This document shows, one piece after another, positions 1 to 39,510 of a stretch of 64,000 bases of DNA. The stretch comes from Stercorarius parasiticus. Its lineage: Eukaryota; Chordata; Aves; Charadriiformes; Stercorariidae. Location: NCBI GenBank assembly GCA_013396915.1, contig VWZL01000813.1, positions 887,389 to 951,388 of the forward strand, written 5' to 3'. Positions within the stretch are counted from its first letter, which is position 1. Each line of letters begins with the position of its first letter. The translations under genes were made by a program, and so were the position numbers. A model generated the notes under the pieces. That model saw only the letters and a list, made by a program, of their open reading frames with translations. It searched no databases and was not told where the DNA came from.

Positions 1-411
1 GGAGAAAATCTTCTGGTATTTCTGCACACACTGAAGAAGCCTAAACTTGTCATTCCCGAGAGTCACAAGCTTGACTAATCAGCTCATAGACAGAATACTT
101 TTGATATCACTGCTTTGTTAGAATTCTCAAAATCACAACGTTGGGCTCTTTAATATCAGTTGTGCTTAAGGTCAGTGAAAAAGCAGAAGAGGGAGACTGA
201 CCTGTTATATTTAAAGCAATGCTTCATAGGCAACAATGAGAGAGAACTAACCTGGTAAGAGCATCACCGCCAGAGATGTACATATTAGAACTGTTGATTT
301 GCCAAGGAGGGAGTGAAAAGGTTACACAAAACCTCTTCACCATTCCTGATTAAGGGGACATCTCCCTTTCACTTGGTTATGATTACTCTCAGACTTCTTG
401 TACACATACAT

Positions 412-468
412 TTCATAACATAAAGTTATCAAGTTTTTCATAACATAAAGTTATTCATAACATAAAGT
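412..468. repeat. Three-copy short tandem repeat
   Basis: The unit TTCATAACATAAAGT occurs three times. The first two copies are separated by a 7-base spacer and the second and third are directly abutting with a one-base overlap. It is AT-rich and has no coding potential. Confidence 0.85.
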
Positions 469-2929
469 GGTATTTAAAAAAAACAACCAACCTATTTTAT
501 TTAACCATTCCAGCAGAGCATTTTCTGTTTGTCAAACACCAATGAGTGCTGGATGACTGTGGAAAACATGTATGTTGCGATGTGTATGCAATGACATCGG
601 TGATGTATTTATTTCTGCACTGTAGAAAACTCTATTAACGAGAAAGCATCAAAAGGCTGAACTGTTCCAAAGACATCTGAGGGATCCGAAATGGTGTACA
701 GCATAGAATTTTCTGGGTAAGCTGCATTTCATCATGAAGTGGCCAATAACTGAGAAGGAAGCTCTCCCCAGAAATAGCTTCCCAACTTGGTTTGGATAAG
801 CTAAAGCAGAGTTGACGGGAGCTCTCCGCCGTTCCTGGTCATCATCCTGATAATTGGACTACTGGCTGCCCGGCTTAGGCTTCCCCCCATTCAGCATCTG
901 AGTGCTGCAAATCTCATCCTTCGACTTCTAACTTTTCCCATGTAATGTACAGAGAGCAGCAGTGGCAGATTCCCTTGCTGGAACTCAACCTTCAAGCCCT
1001 ATATAATCTGGGCCCTCTTTGAGTCTACTCTGTAAAGTCCTTTGAAAATCTGGCTCTTAACATAAACCTTAACAACACATTCTGTATTATTTTCTTTCAC
1101 TCTCTTTTTAAGGGTGCAAGAATCCACTGGATACTTATAGACAGTCTTTGCACAGATATATTGGGCAAGTACCTCAGCTATGCTTACACTCATGGCGCAA
1201 AAGGAACGCCAAAATGTGGGTTTACTTTAGAACATCTTCTCTCTATTTTCTTTATATGAGAACTCAACCAGTCCATTAAACTTGTTAAGCTTTATCTTTG
1301 CAAGTAAATAAATTACGCCCTCAGCAAGCCTCTTTTCTTCTGTAGCAGAAGTGTCTTCCTTGCCTCTGAGCACAATTTTAGATTTAAAATAGTCCCTCAA
1401 AGGTATTTCTTAAGTAAACCTTTCAAAGGCTTTTATAGGGTAATCCTCCTCCTCTCCCCCTGCTTTGTACCAATTCTTGTTTTAAATGGAAGTTCATATG
1501 AAGTTTGGTAGCACAATGTTTTTATAGAAATGCTGAACTTTCCCTCAAAATAACTCAAGCCAAAGCTTGTATGGACCAGTTTTGCCTTTCATTGCATAAA
1601 ATCTATTATTTAGATTTTAGGAGGGATTGTTTTGGGTTGTGGTTTTTTTGTTGGTGCGGTCTTTTTGTACATCATCAGAGCTTTGGCTGGGAAGGCAGCA
1701 GGATGCTGCTTGTCCTCTGCAGTGTTAGCATGTTCTTTTTTCCTTTTTCTATATCTTTGGGCATAGACTGTTCCTTCTTTCCTCCTTGGTAATACCATGG
1801 GCGCTGCTCCTAAGTGATAGTTCCCTGAGACCAGGCAAGTCATACATAGAGCTGTACTAAGCAGTAAAATTTAAGTAATTTCCAGTTAAAATTTTGATGG
1901 TGAGAAGAGAAAGGGCAGACAGTTCAAAAAGGGCACAGAGGGCACCGCTGTGGCCGGTGCTGGCATTAGGAAACAGATGGTGCTGGGAAATTACCAGGTC
2001 AGAAAATAATAATTGAACTCTTCCATACTCAGGCTTGCAGGTGACCAACTTGAATAAAACGAGATGAAGGAATAAGTTTGCAGTACTGTGAAATGCTACG
2101 GTGAGAAAGTATGTGCTGTAGATACCAGAGAACAGAACAAAACATTAAAGCAATTAAGTAGGCAGGGGAGACTACTGGGAGGAGAGAGACAGGTATTTTT
2201 GCCAAGGTTTTTGGAATATCTGCCATGAAAACTGCTATAAATCCCTCCACCGAATGCCAGCCCAGAGGGACAGCGTGAAGTGCCAGATCACTGCAGAGGC
2301 TTTAGCTGAGGCTCACATCTCGCTTTAGCACAGGTTGACATCTCTTCCAGCTCCATTCTTCTTAGCCTTTCCAAGAAACGCTAATTGCAATGGTGTCCAC
2401 ATGGTGGTAAGATGAGCCAACAATGGAGAATGTCGTTCTGAGTCACGAGATACTGTCAAAGACTGATACCAAACATCAAAAGGATGCATGTTCCTGTAAT
2501 TGTTGAATTTTCTCCTCGTCATCACACCTCCAAAATGTGTGGCTCCAAGTTACACGTGAGATCTTAACACAAAGGCCGGGGGGGCAGGGGGAGCACAGAG
2601 CGAGTGCATGAACCCACTGCTGTAAAGTAACTCGTACACACGTGCCATGTGCTAAAACTGTAAACCCTGGACTGCCAGTAACAATCTGGGGCATGATAAT
2701 CCCTTAATGAGCAACAGCAGGTGCTAAAGTGCTTAAAGTAAATCACTCCTGCATTTTAGCGAGTTGTTATTTAAGTCTGCGCTACCAACAAGTGCAAATC
2801 TGACAGGACTGGCGGCAGCCAGTGACCTCTGCTACTGAGGGTTGGGAGCTGCAGGAGATCCCCAGGCAGGCAGGGAAGTGCAGGCAGGGCAGGCAGGGCA
2901 GGCCTGTCCCACTGCCCCAGCCAGGAGCA

Positions 2930-2963
2930 GGGCAGCCAGGGGGGACATGGGGGACATGGGGGG
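2930..2963 (+). other. G-quadruplex-prone G-run cluster
   Basis: Four G runs (3, 6, 5 and 6 Gs) are separated by loops of 6, 4 and 4 bases, which fits the usual intramolecular G-quadruplex pattern. It lies inside a local GC-rich patch (about 2.81-3.07 kb) made partly of GGCAG/GGACAT short repeats, in otherwise AT-rich DNA. No CpG enrichment comparable to the two promoter islands is seen. Confidence 0.6.
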
Positions 2964-3376
2964 CAGCCCCAGCATCAGGCACCTCCCTGGGGATGGGGAC
3001 AGCCGAGGCTGGGACATCTGCCAGTAAGTGGGGTTGGGGATTATGCCCGACGAGGGGAACCAGGGTCAGACACAGCCCAGGATGGCCGAGACATCAAAGC
3101 GTAGCTGCGGAATTTGAGTGTGGTTTTGTAATATCAAGTTTTTGGTCTTCTGAATTTGATTGGGTCAGAAAGAGGTATTTTTTCTGTTTCTGGCAAGCAT
3201 TTTGTTGATTTGGATTGTTAGGAATTCCCATTACTCCTCCAGTTTAGCACGTCTGTGGGTACACCCAGGAACACCGGCCACTTAATGTTTTCATAAAAAT
3301 TAAGAAACATCAGCCCAGGCAGCAATAAGCACAGCACGGCACGGTGAGTTTTCAGACTTGGTGCTTGGTGACACCA

Positions 3377-3449
3377 GCCTGGCTCGCTCAGTCGGTAGAG
3401 CATGGGACTCTTAAAACCAGGGTTGTGGGTTTGTTTCAGTGGCCAGCCC
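3377..3449 (+). pseudogene. tRNA-Lys(CTT)-like pseudogene or tRNA-derived remnant
   Basis: The 5' half matches a vertebrate lysine tRNA almost perfectly: acceptor strand, D arm with GCTCAGTCGGTAGAGC, anticodon arm with GGGACTCTTAA and anticodon CTT, then the variable region. The A-box region is close to intact. The 3' half is decayed: the T-loop B-box, normally GGTTCGAGCCC, reads GGTTTGTTTCA, and the 3' acceptor strand no longer pairs cleanly. No upstream TATA-like element or downstream T-run was seen. It is most likely a retroposed or dead tRNA copy. A tRNA-derived SINE head is the alternative, but no SINE body was recognised after it. Confidence 0.75.
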
Positions 3450-6400
3450 AGCCCAAACTATGATAACTGCAGATGTCCAGAGTGGAAAACACAGCCCAGA
3501 CGTATAGTCTTCCACTCCTCTCCTCTCCTCACCAGCCACGTGAAGGACACAGGGCTCCCGCACCCCTCTGAGCCAGGCCGGCTATGGTGGCATAGGATCA
3601 GCATCCATCCTCGCTGTTCAGGTGCCAATGAGAGACCAAAGGCTTGGCCTGAGACATGATTTCTAATGGCAGTCTAAAGCAAGGCAGATGATTTCATCCA
3701 AAAATTTTAGGTGTATTTGGACAAATTAACCTTGCCGTAGAAATATATTAAAGTAATGAAGTTACACCGTCAGCCACTGCAGGCCTGGCAGGACTTGCAA
3801 ACTATTTTAAGCCTCCAAGAACACTTTTGCCCAGCCAATAATTTGACTTGTCATTAGTAAATTCCTAGCTCAGCTTTTTAAGAGACAGGAATGCATAAAA
3901 AAGTATCGATCTCTAGTTTATTGATTCCTATCACTATTGCATCAGCTTTCTTCTATGGTCTGTAGCAAATTGATCTATGGGCTATATTTTCCCACCTGTA
4001 CATTGGAGGTCCATAGGCTTTCGGGAGGGCTTTTTAGAGTAATGCAGCAGCTTGTTGCTTTGATTTCAAAAGAGCATGGAGCTTGCCAAATCTCTTCAAA
4101 GGGAAGGGAAAAAAAAAAAACAAAAGGTAATTTGCCCTTGTAAGTGCTGATGCAACATGAGAATAGATCTATGGGCCTTGTAAATACGGTGCTTAAAGAA
4201 CAGGTCCTCTGTTGTGTCCTGGGCTGTTGCAAGAGGAAAGGATCACCCCAAAGGAGAGTCAAATTACAGCTTAATATTTCCTCTTGGCTCAGACTCTACT
4301 GATCTTGGGTGTCATTCTCCCCAACTAGACCAAGAAAAATAAAGACTTTTTCAAGCACAGGATTCAACCTACCTAGCTACATGTTGCACAGGTTATTCTG
4401 AATGTCATCCTAGATTCTCTTTCTTGTCAGTGGAGAGAATCCCAGTAGATGTGTCACCTGATCCACTTTAAGCATCTTTGTTAGAATGAGAGGAACTGCC
4501 CTCTGAAGGTGTCTATTTTTCCCCATTGACTACACATGGAGTATACAGTGATTAGCTCAGACTTAGATGTATGACTTTCAAGCCCCAAGTTTGGACAGAT
4601 GATTCCCACGCTTGTATTTTCTTCTTTTCCCCTTCTGATCTTTTTTTAAGTTGTCTCAGTATCCTATTCCTAATCAGCACAGGATGAGTCAAGGGGGCAC
4701 ACCCTGGTGGCTTCATTCTTCCCCCAAAATAACCCTTCAGCTGTGCATGATTCCTCTGCTCCCCAGCCTGCGTCGTTCCCTTTCACCACATCATTCCTTA
4801 GCAGATTCCCCACTGGACACTTGCTAGTTGTGAGGAGGGATCAGACAGCTGCAGGAGTTGTACAGAGTGGTGGGGGAGCACGGCGTGTCCTCGCCCACCC
4901 CTCACAAGGGGTCCTTCTCTTTTCATGGCTGACATTTTTACCTTCGACAAGATTTGCGCAGCAACTGCTGACACTGCTGGGCTGTGTTCATTGGGAAATA
5001 CCGGGACATGAATCTTTACTGGTAAGTCTTTTCGCTAAGATGCAGCAGCCACAGCTGTTAAGTTTCTGCTCCAACACAGCACCAATGTTATCCATTTTCA
5101 TTGTAAGACAAAAGAAAACCCATTTGATTTAGGTCAGGCTTACTTAGCCTCATTGTGCTTTTATCAGTTGGCTTCCTTCCAGCGCTGGTGTACTTATCTT
5201 CCTATCACTTTTCAACACCAGAAACATACGTTCTCCGCACTTTACAGATGGGTTCCTGAAGCAGAGTTCATCTTCGCCCAGGCAACAAAGGGAGGGGTGA
5301 GGAAGTTACAATGGGAACCAGAGTGTAGGAACTTTACCAGCCTGGCAACGAAGCTCTGCTGCTTACATCAGGGAAGACAGCACCAAGGAAGTCTTTGATA
5401 TGGAATCCTGATGGGGTAGTGGTGATCACGGGCCAGGCCACAGCAACACAGCACTCCTAGCTGCAAAATTTAAAGAAGCTGCATTGCCTACACTTGGAAG
5501 CCCAGCTCTAATTCAGGAACTGCCCAGGTACCCCTGGGGACGAGCACAAGCAGTGATCAGCCTCTCCTAGCCAGGTGTGCACTGAAGCATCTGCAACAAG
5601 TCAGTTTTGTGTTCTCAGCTCTGTTTTGTCCCTGGCTATAACGAGCAATGGAACTTCAGCTGGGGGTACAGCCCTTCTCAAATAATCTGCCTTTCTAGAG
5701 GGAGAACTCAAGATGCTCAAAATGATCCTATACTAAGGGAAGTGGACTGCTGTCCTTCTCAGTCCTCAGCTCTATACTGTGGGTGGACAGAGTGCAACTC
5801 CCGTTACTGCATTACTACCATCAGGTGTACATCGCTCTTCCCATTGCTAAAGGGTGATGTACCAGCATCTCTAGTCATGGAAAGGATGTCTGAGAGCTTG
5901 ATAAAGAGCGTCACAAGCACCAGAGGCAAGGGCATAGCTAAGGCAGCTAGCTGTTACCTGTTCTGCCAGCCAGAGGACACAAAACACACCGCTATTCTCC
6001 TTCATGAGAAAACTTGTGGAGTCTTGACATTCTTTTTAAGAGGATGCTGACAGCTACTCAGAGCATGCCACGTGGAGGACAGGACTGTGGTGGAAGCCAC
6101 CTGTGTGACAGGCAATGCCCAGAATGGATTCAGAGGTTAAACCCATTCCAATAGCTCAGCTGTTGGCTCTTGCTGAAAGGACGGCACAGCCTGGCTAAAC
6201 CCTTTCCATGTAGCGACACACCAGTTTGCAGCAGAACCACAGGGAAAGCCTGGTCCCATCTGCACGCTGCTCCTGCAGATGTGAGATACTCGTTTGGGCT
6301 CTACGTGTTATTAGTCAGTAGCTTATGGGACAGATTAGTGCAGGTCAGGAGAACTGGATTCCAAGCTGTAACCTACAAGGAACTACACACAATGTCTGTA

Positions 6401-9400
6401 TCTTTGGAAGAGAGGATTAGACTGATCTGCCAAGTTAAATGACATACTGCCACCTTTGAAAAGCCTCATTATCCGGTCTAGAAATGTCTGCCGTAAGTGT
6501 GACACTTGTATGTAAAGAGATAAAACTATTGCAATTAGCTGTGATTTTCATCCACAGACTTTACTTCTGGTTCCAACCAGAGTTAGTTCAAATTACTGTT
6601 TATGTTTGACACCAGTGTGGCAGCAACAGCAGAAGCTTAATAACATAGAAGTTCATTTATTTATTTGCTTGCTTGCTACTGTGTCTGTGTCACTTTTCTA
6701 AAAATGCCTGCACAGCATCTTCCGCTACTGGAAATGTATTAAGAGTAAATTATGCATCTCATCTTTACCAGTGGAGATGGAATATCATAGGAATCAGGGA
6801 AGCTGTGAACTGTACCACCTAGTCAGTTATTTATATGGAGAACCATTAAACAAAGTATTTAAGCAATGCAATATCTTGCTTATTGTTAATAATATCCTGA
6901 ATATGAGGAAGCTCATCATTCAAGTTCTCTGGAGTCTGTAGTTATGCTGCATAATTACATAATAATCCACCCCACAGTCAATGCCTATCCAGTAAACATT
7001 TTCATTTTATTCTATCATAGAGGAATACAGTGGTGCTATACTGATTTATTAAAAAGAAAAATCACGACTCAATACCCTCTTAAATCATGAGACTTAAAAA
7101 AAAAGGTATTTGGGGAAATGAGAAATGTTTCCTTACTAGCATTTGAGTTTTTGAAGTCATATTTTCCATCAACAATACGGGTAAATACTTAAAATGCCAG
7201 CTACCTCAAAATCATGACTCATCTGAAATCAGTGTAGTTATATGAATAACTTCGTAAGAGAAGCATCCTCTCAAGTGCCAAGAGTTAGGATATCAAATTT
7301 CTCCATCCATCAATTAAAGGCACTTGCACTAAAACCAGTACATCTGGAATCCCAATTACATTCTGTGCTGCAGGAAGAAGTTTGGCCAGATTCAAACCTT
7401 CAGGTCTAATCCTATCTTCCTCTGACATTTAGCTCCATTCACTCACTGACCACAACTATCAGCAATTCAATTTCCCGTTTTTGTCTTCAGATTTGTCCAC
7501 CGTTTAGAATATGATGCACAGAGACTTTTGAGGAGACAGACTTCACCTTGTAACAGTTAACAGCATCACAAAAGATCACCGTGCCATGAAATCAGGGAAA
7601 GCCCGAACATCCCATCTCCACCTTAAATAAGCCTAGCTCTGTGATTTGGTCTTCCATGCCTAAAACAAGAATGATAGGACATACTGTGCTTTGAAGGATT
7701 AATTACTCCTAAATGTGCCGAAATATTCATATAGAAAATATTGTTATAAAGACATGTAACTGTTCATTGCTGCAAATGTAAACAAACCCCTTTTCACAGC
7801 ACAGCATAATACTACTGAGAAAAGTCCGTGCAAGATAAATCCAAGAATTTCAAAACACTCATCCATCCAAAACCACCAAACCAAACAAAAAATTCCAACA
7901 TGGTTTGGGAAAGCTAGCAGTGTAAAAGTTTTATTCAGGTCCAAACAAATAACACAGCTTTCTTAAAACCAAAAATTAGCTTTTTGCTGTTGCAAAGAAA
8001 CTTGGGTCATCAAACTTAATCATCAGGGTGCCCTTATTTTCAGAAAGGCCGGAGGAAAATGAAATGCCAGGTAATTTAAAGAGTACAGAACTACAACCAT
8101 TTTGTACAGCAAACATGACAGCTGGACACATGATTTGATGTTCAAACACATGTTTTAGGCCTTAATTATCATACTACTGAGTTTCAGATCCTGAGTTTGT
8201 TCCTGCAAGCTGAAACAGGGACTAAGGGGGACACAGTCTGCTCCTCTCCTCAGGCCATTACTCTACCAAACTGTACCCATAAATGCATCTTCTTAGGCCT
8301 CAAAAAAACCCGTCTCTTTAAGTCCTCGGTGAGGATTACCCATGAGGGAAGCATCTGAGTCTCCTGCTGTGAATAAATGCCATTCTGCCACATTTGTGCC
8401 ATGTTTCCAGTTATTTTGAGGTGTTACAGGGGCCAGACCCGAGTGCACTGACTAACATTTGATTTGGAGACAGCACTAGTAAATGTCTGCTGCACGAATC
8501 CAAGAACTGGATATTCCTCACTACTGCAGATGTCCCTTGTCTTTTATGCCAATAGGACCATTATGGTGATTTTTCTCCCTCTCCTTCTCCACAATGACAA
8601 ATGCCAGCACAATCAAAATTTGGAAAGTTTCCATGTGAAAAACAGGAACAGAAGAGTGCTAACCTCATCAGCTGTGCTATGCTTTCAGCTCTGACGGTGG
8701 GGAAAAGACTGTCCAGGCAGACCACCCTGCTTATGAAAGAAAGATACCAGGTGCATCACGGTAACATTAGAAATATCTGTAATAAATCTCATACTACGCG
8801 AGAGACAAAAAATGGGGTTTCCATACTGAATACGCTGTACAATACTGCAGGTCTTCTTTCTCTGCATTTTAGAATGACATCATTGATCTTTTTGTATGAG
8901 TTTAATTACAGCCTCACTTTAATGCTGCCAGCAATAAGGAACTATTAGTACTGCTCTTAAAGAGGCAAAAAGCTTTATTAGACACTGCAAAGAGCTAGGG
9001 ATGCTCTTAAAAATAATAAAGGGCAGTCAATCAATCACATTTGCTCTGCGAAGAGCTTTTAAGATGTAACCCAGAGGCTTGAAGCTTCATTACCAAAACA
9101 TTTTTCCTGTTGCCACTTAAAAAAATGCTGCTGAAGTTTACTGACTAAAATGTAGGTAATGAAACTGCAACAATAATTGCATGCTTAAGAATGAAAATAC
9201 AAAGTAGTTCTACTTTCATTGAAGAGATGACTTTAAAGACTGGCACTACTTTGGACCCTACAAATACATGGATCAGTGTCACTGAAGAATACATAAGAGA
9301 TTTTTACAGAACCCAGACTGTGGATACACAGGTTCATCTCAGAGTTCAAATTTCAAATAGCAACTTACCAATACTAGGAAGCGTAATGTATATATAGCAT

Positions 9401-9524
9401 TTAAAAGAAACAGCCCCTCCACAAGATAGGCTCTGAAGAATCCTTAATAAAAACTACTCAACTTTTTTTTAATTTCTCCCCATTACTGGTGCCTAAAGTA
9501 GCTGGAAACTGTAGTAGCTACTGG

Positions 9525-10846
9525 ATAGCTGCTGTAGTACTACACCACTTAGATGTACACAAGTCTATGGGGCCAGAGGGGATCCACCCAAAGGCACTGA
9601 GAGAACTGGTGGAAGTGCTCACCAAGCCACTTTCCATCATTTATCAGCAGTCCTGGCTAACCAGGGAGGTCCCAGTTGACTGGAGGTTAGCAAATGTGAC
9701 ACCCATCTACAAGAAGGGTTGCAAGGAGGATCCGGGGAACCCACAGGCCTGTCANGTGGCATACTTTCTGTGGGGTAAAAAAATGGCTGGATGGCCAGGA
9801 CCAAAGAGTTGTGGTGAATGGAGTTAAATCCAGTTGGCAACTGGTCACAAGTGGTGTTCCCCAGGGCTCAGTACTGGGGCCTGTTCTGTTTAATACTTTT
9901 ATCAATGACCTGGATGAGGGGATTGAGGGAACCCTCAGTAAGTTTGTAGACAACACCAAGTTGGATGGGAGTGTTGACCTGCTTGAGGGGGTAGGAAAGC
10001 TCTACACAGGGATCTGGACAGGCTGGATCAATGGGCCGAGGCCAATGGTATGAGGTTCAACAAGGTAAAGTTTCAATGACGCTGGGTCCTGCACTTGTGT
10101 GACAACAACCCCATGCAGCACTGCAGGCTTGGGGAAGAGTGGCTGGGGAGCTGCCTGGCGGAAAAGGATGTAAGACTGTTGGTCAACAGCCAGCTAAGCA
10201 TGAGCCAGCAGTGTGCCCAGATGGCCAATGCAGCCAATCGCATCCTGGCCTGTATCAGGAATAGTGTGACCAGCAGAACTAGGGAAGTGATCGTCCCCCT
10301 GTACTCGACACTGGTGAGGCCACACCTAGAGTACTGTGCTCCTTTTTGGGCCACTCATTACAGGAGGGCCATTGAGGTGGTGGAGTGTGTCCAAAGAAGA
10401 GCAACAAACCTGGTGAGGGGTCTAGAGCACAAGTCTTATGAGGAGCAGCTGAGGGAACTGGGGCTGTTCAGCCTGGAGAAAAGGAGGCTGAGGGGAGACC
10501 TTATTGCTCTCTACAACTACCTGAAAGGAGGTTGTAGCGAGGTGGGGGTCGGTCTCTTCTTCCAAGAAACAGGCAATAGGATGAGTGGAAATGGCCTCAG
10601 ATTGCACCAGGGGAGGTTTAGATTGGATATTAAGAAAAATTTCTTCACTGAAAGAGTTGTCAAGCATTGGAACAGGCTGCTCAGGGAAGTGGTTGAGTCA
10701 CCATCCCCAGAGGTATTTGAAAGACGTGTAGATGTGGCACTTAGGGACATGGTTTAGTGCTAACTTGGCAGTGCTAGGTTAACGGTTGGACTTGATGATC
10801 TTAAAGGTCTCTTCCAACAAAAACGATTCTACGATTCTATGAAATG
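9525..10846 (+). mobile_element. CR1 LINE, 5'-truncated, internally deleted
   Basis: This is the 3' part of a CR1 non-LTR retrotransposon. Translated pieces show the reverse-transcriptase entry region (GPEGIHPKALREL, then ANVTPIYKKG), the [10 protein letters not shown] motif, INDLDEGI, and the C-terminal region ending in [18 protein letters not shown]. The block normally lying between the NP-A and VVNG segments is missing, with the junction near an ambiguous base at 9756, so the palm is deleted. The catalytic F/YADD motif reads FVDN, a second inactivating change. The 3' end carries CR1-type TTGGACTTGATGATCTTA and ATTCTATGA-like repeats. It is a dead copy. Confidence 0.93.
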
Positions 10847-11344
10847 GTGCTGCGCATCTAAACCTTGCAAATAGAAAGTGGTGGCCAACACAGGATCTGT
10901 GGCAAGCCAACTTTAAAAAAAGTTAAATTTGGAGGTGTATTGTCTTCTCTGCTACAGTAAGAAAGCTCATGGAATATAAAACAACTTTATACTGTAAAGA
11001 GACTCTACAGTATGGTATCATGTAAGAAATCCGACTGGCTAGTAAACCATGCTGTCAGTCTTTTTAAAAGCCAAATGAAAGGCATGTTCAGCTGTACTAA
11101 CATCAGACTACTTGAGAGTCTCTCTTTGGTGCCTATACTGAATGAAGATGCCCTTGGATGGAATTTTATCTGAGATTTACCATTTTGGGTGGTGAGATAA
11201 TACTTCAGGTCACATCAGTCTGCCTTTTTCTTCTTCTTGGTTGAGAGGTCAAAAATGTTCGAGGTTTGTTTGTTTTCAATGGTTGCTGTGCAGTAAAAGA
11301 GTTCAAGGATCTACTTAATGATCCACTTAATGTTACCACTTCAT

Positions 11345-11364
11345 GATCAGCTCATGAGCTGATC
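11345..11364. repeat. Perfect 20-bp palindrome
   Basis: The half-site GATCAGCTCA is followed immediately by its exact reverse complement with no spacer. The flanking bases do not extend the symmetry. Confidence 0.9.
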
Positions 11365-11820
11365 CCATCATTTTAAAAAACATTAAATCTTGAGACAAAT
11401 GAAACTAGCTGTGCTTTGAAAACAGTAAGTCTGCCCACACAAGAGAGTGCTTCCCAGAGTTCAGAGTCCCTCCAGGTCCCCAAGCTCAGGGCTGAGCTGA
11501 CAGCACGGCAGACACCAAGCACAGCACAAACATCCTCTCTGCAGTCTGGCAAGAGAAACTCAGGAGCGGCCTTGCCAATCTTTTAAAATTTCCCTCTGGA
11601 TTTTCAAGAGCAAGAGAAGAACAACAAAAGACTATGTGAGGAGACTGAGGGTTTCTAAAGAAACCCTTCCCAGGGAGCACGGGAACGATGCTCAGCACCA
11701 GGCAGGGGCTGAACCTTGAGCCCTACCTCTGCTACCCCAGCAAGAAGCAGCTCTCGCTTTCTCTGTGCCCCACCTGGGGCCCTGGAGAACAGGGGTCGGC
11801 GGTCTCACTCCTGACACCAC

Positions 11821-12031
11821 CGATTACTGAAAGAGTGGTCAGGCACTGGAACAGCCTGCCCAGGGAGGTGGCTGAGTCACCATCCCTAGAGGTATTTAAG
11901 AAACGTGTAGATTTGGCACTTCAGGGCATGCTCTAGTGACAAGAGATTGCAGAGTTTTGTGTGTGTGTATGGTTGGACTCGATGATCTCAAAGGTCCTTT
12001 CCAACCATGAAGATTCTATGATTCTATGATT
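11821..12031 (+). mobile_element. CR1 LINE 3'-end fragment
   Basis: It encodes the CR1 C-terminal signature (ERVVRHWNSLPREVAESP, then EVFKKRVDLALQGML) and continues into the 3' UTR with GGTTGGACTCGATGATCTCA and repeated ATTCTATG at the end. A short GT repeat interrupts the UTR. It is one more 5'-truncated copy. Confidence 0.92.
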
Positions 12032-12302
12032 AGTGTATAAAGGAATTCAATGTTTCTGAAGCTTCCAGAATCACTGATGAGAACCAGAGTGGAAAGGGTC
12101 AGAGATCTCCAGAACAAAGAAGGTAACTAGAGGAACAAGTTCTTTAGGCAAAGAAACACTTACATTAAGGCTGCCAAGAAGACATGCTAATCTGTGTCTG
12201 GTGTTACAGCATGGCACAAATACATTCATTTTCAATTTACAAACTTTCTGTTAAATTATATTTTTTAAAAAGTGATTGGAAGTTCTTGGCATTAATATTA
12301 AA

Positions 12303-39341
<27,039 letters not shown>

Positions 39342-39510
39342 GGCGCCGCTCGCCCCCGCCTCGGCGGCCGNCTGCCTGGTCACCCTTCGGGACGGGCGAC
39401 CGACGTTTCTGAGGCCGCCGTGGTTGTCTCGCTGCCCGGGAGAGCGGAGAGGGGGGTATCGAGGCCGGGCTGGTGGCCGGCATGGCCTTTGCCTCCTCCG
39501 GCCGAGATGT

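Larger units (their letters stand above)
1..9524. other. Left-flank non-coding region
   Basis: No gene could be assembled here. The open frames of 60-147 codons show no recognisable domain and no linked splice sites. The stretch contains a short tandem repeat near 0.4 kb, a GC-rich G-run patch near 2.9 kb and a tRNA-Lys-like remnant near 3.4 kb, each listed separately. Two weak minus-strand candidate exons at 1-74 and 252-290 are treated as a finding. In mammals the next gene on this strand after CCDC169 is SOHLH2, so part of this interval may be its upstream region. That is inference from gene order only. Confidence 0.6.
10847..12302. other. Non-coding DNA downstream of CCDC169
   Basis: This is the 3' flank of CCDC169 on the minus strand and includes the CR1 tail at 11.82-12.03 kb and the palindrome at 11,345-11,364. 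I saw no canonical AATAAA on the minus strand within about 100 bases of the CCDC169 stop, so the mRNA end was not located. Confidence 0.5.

Noticed and set aside
999..1193. Minus-strand 64-codon frame with a Lys/Val-rich C-terminal half.
   Set aside because: It looks protein-like in composition but matches nothing I recognise, has no splice signals tying it to the edge candidates, and is short.
4707..6050. Two plus-strand open frames of 141 and 147 codons near 5 kb.
   Set aside because: No recognisable domain, no splice partners and no codon bias that I could see. Lengths of this order appear by chance in several kilobases of DNA.
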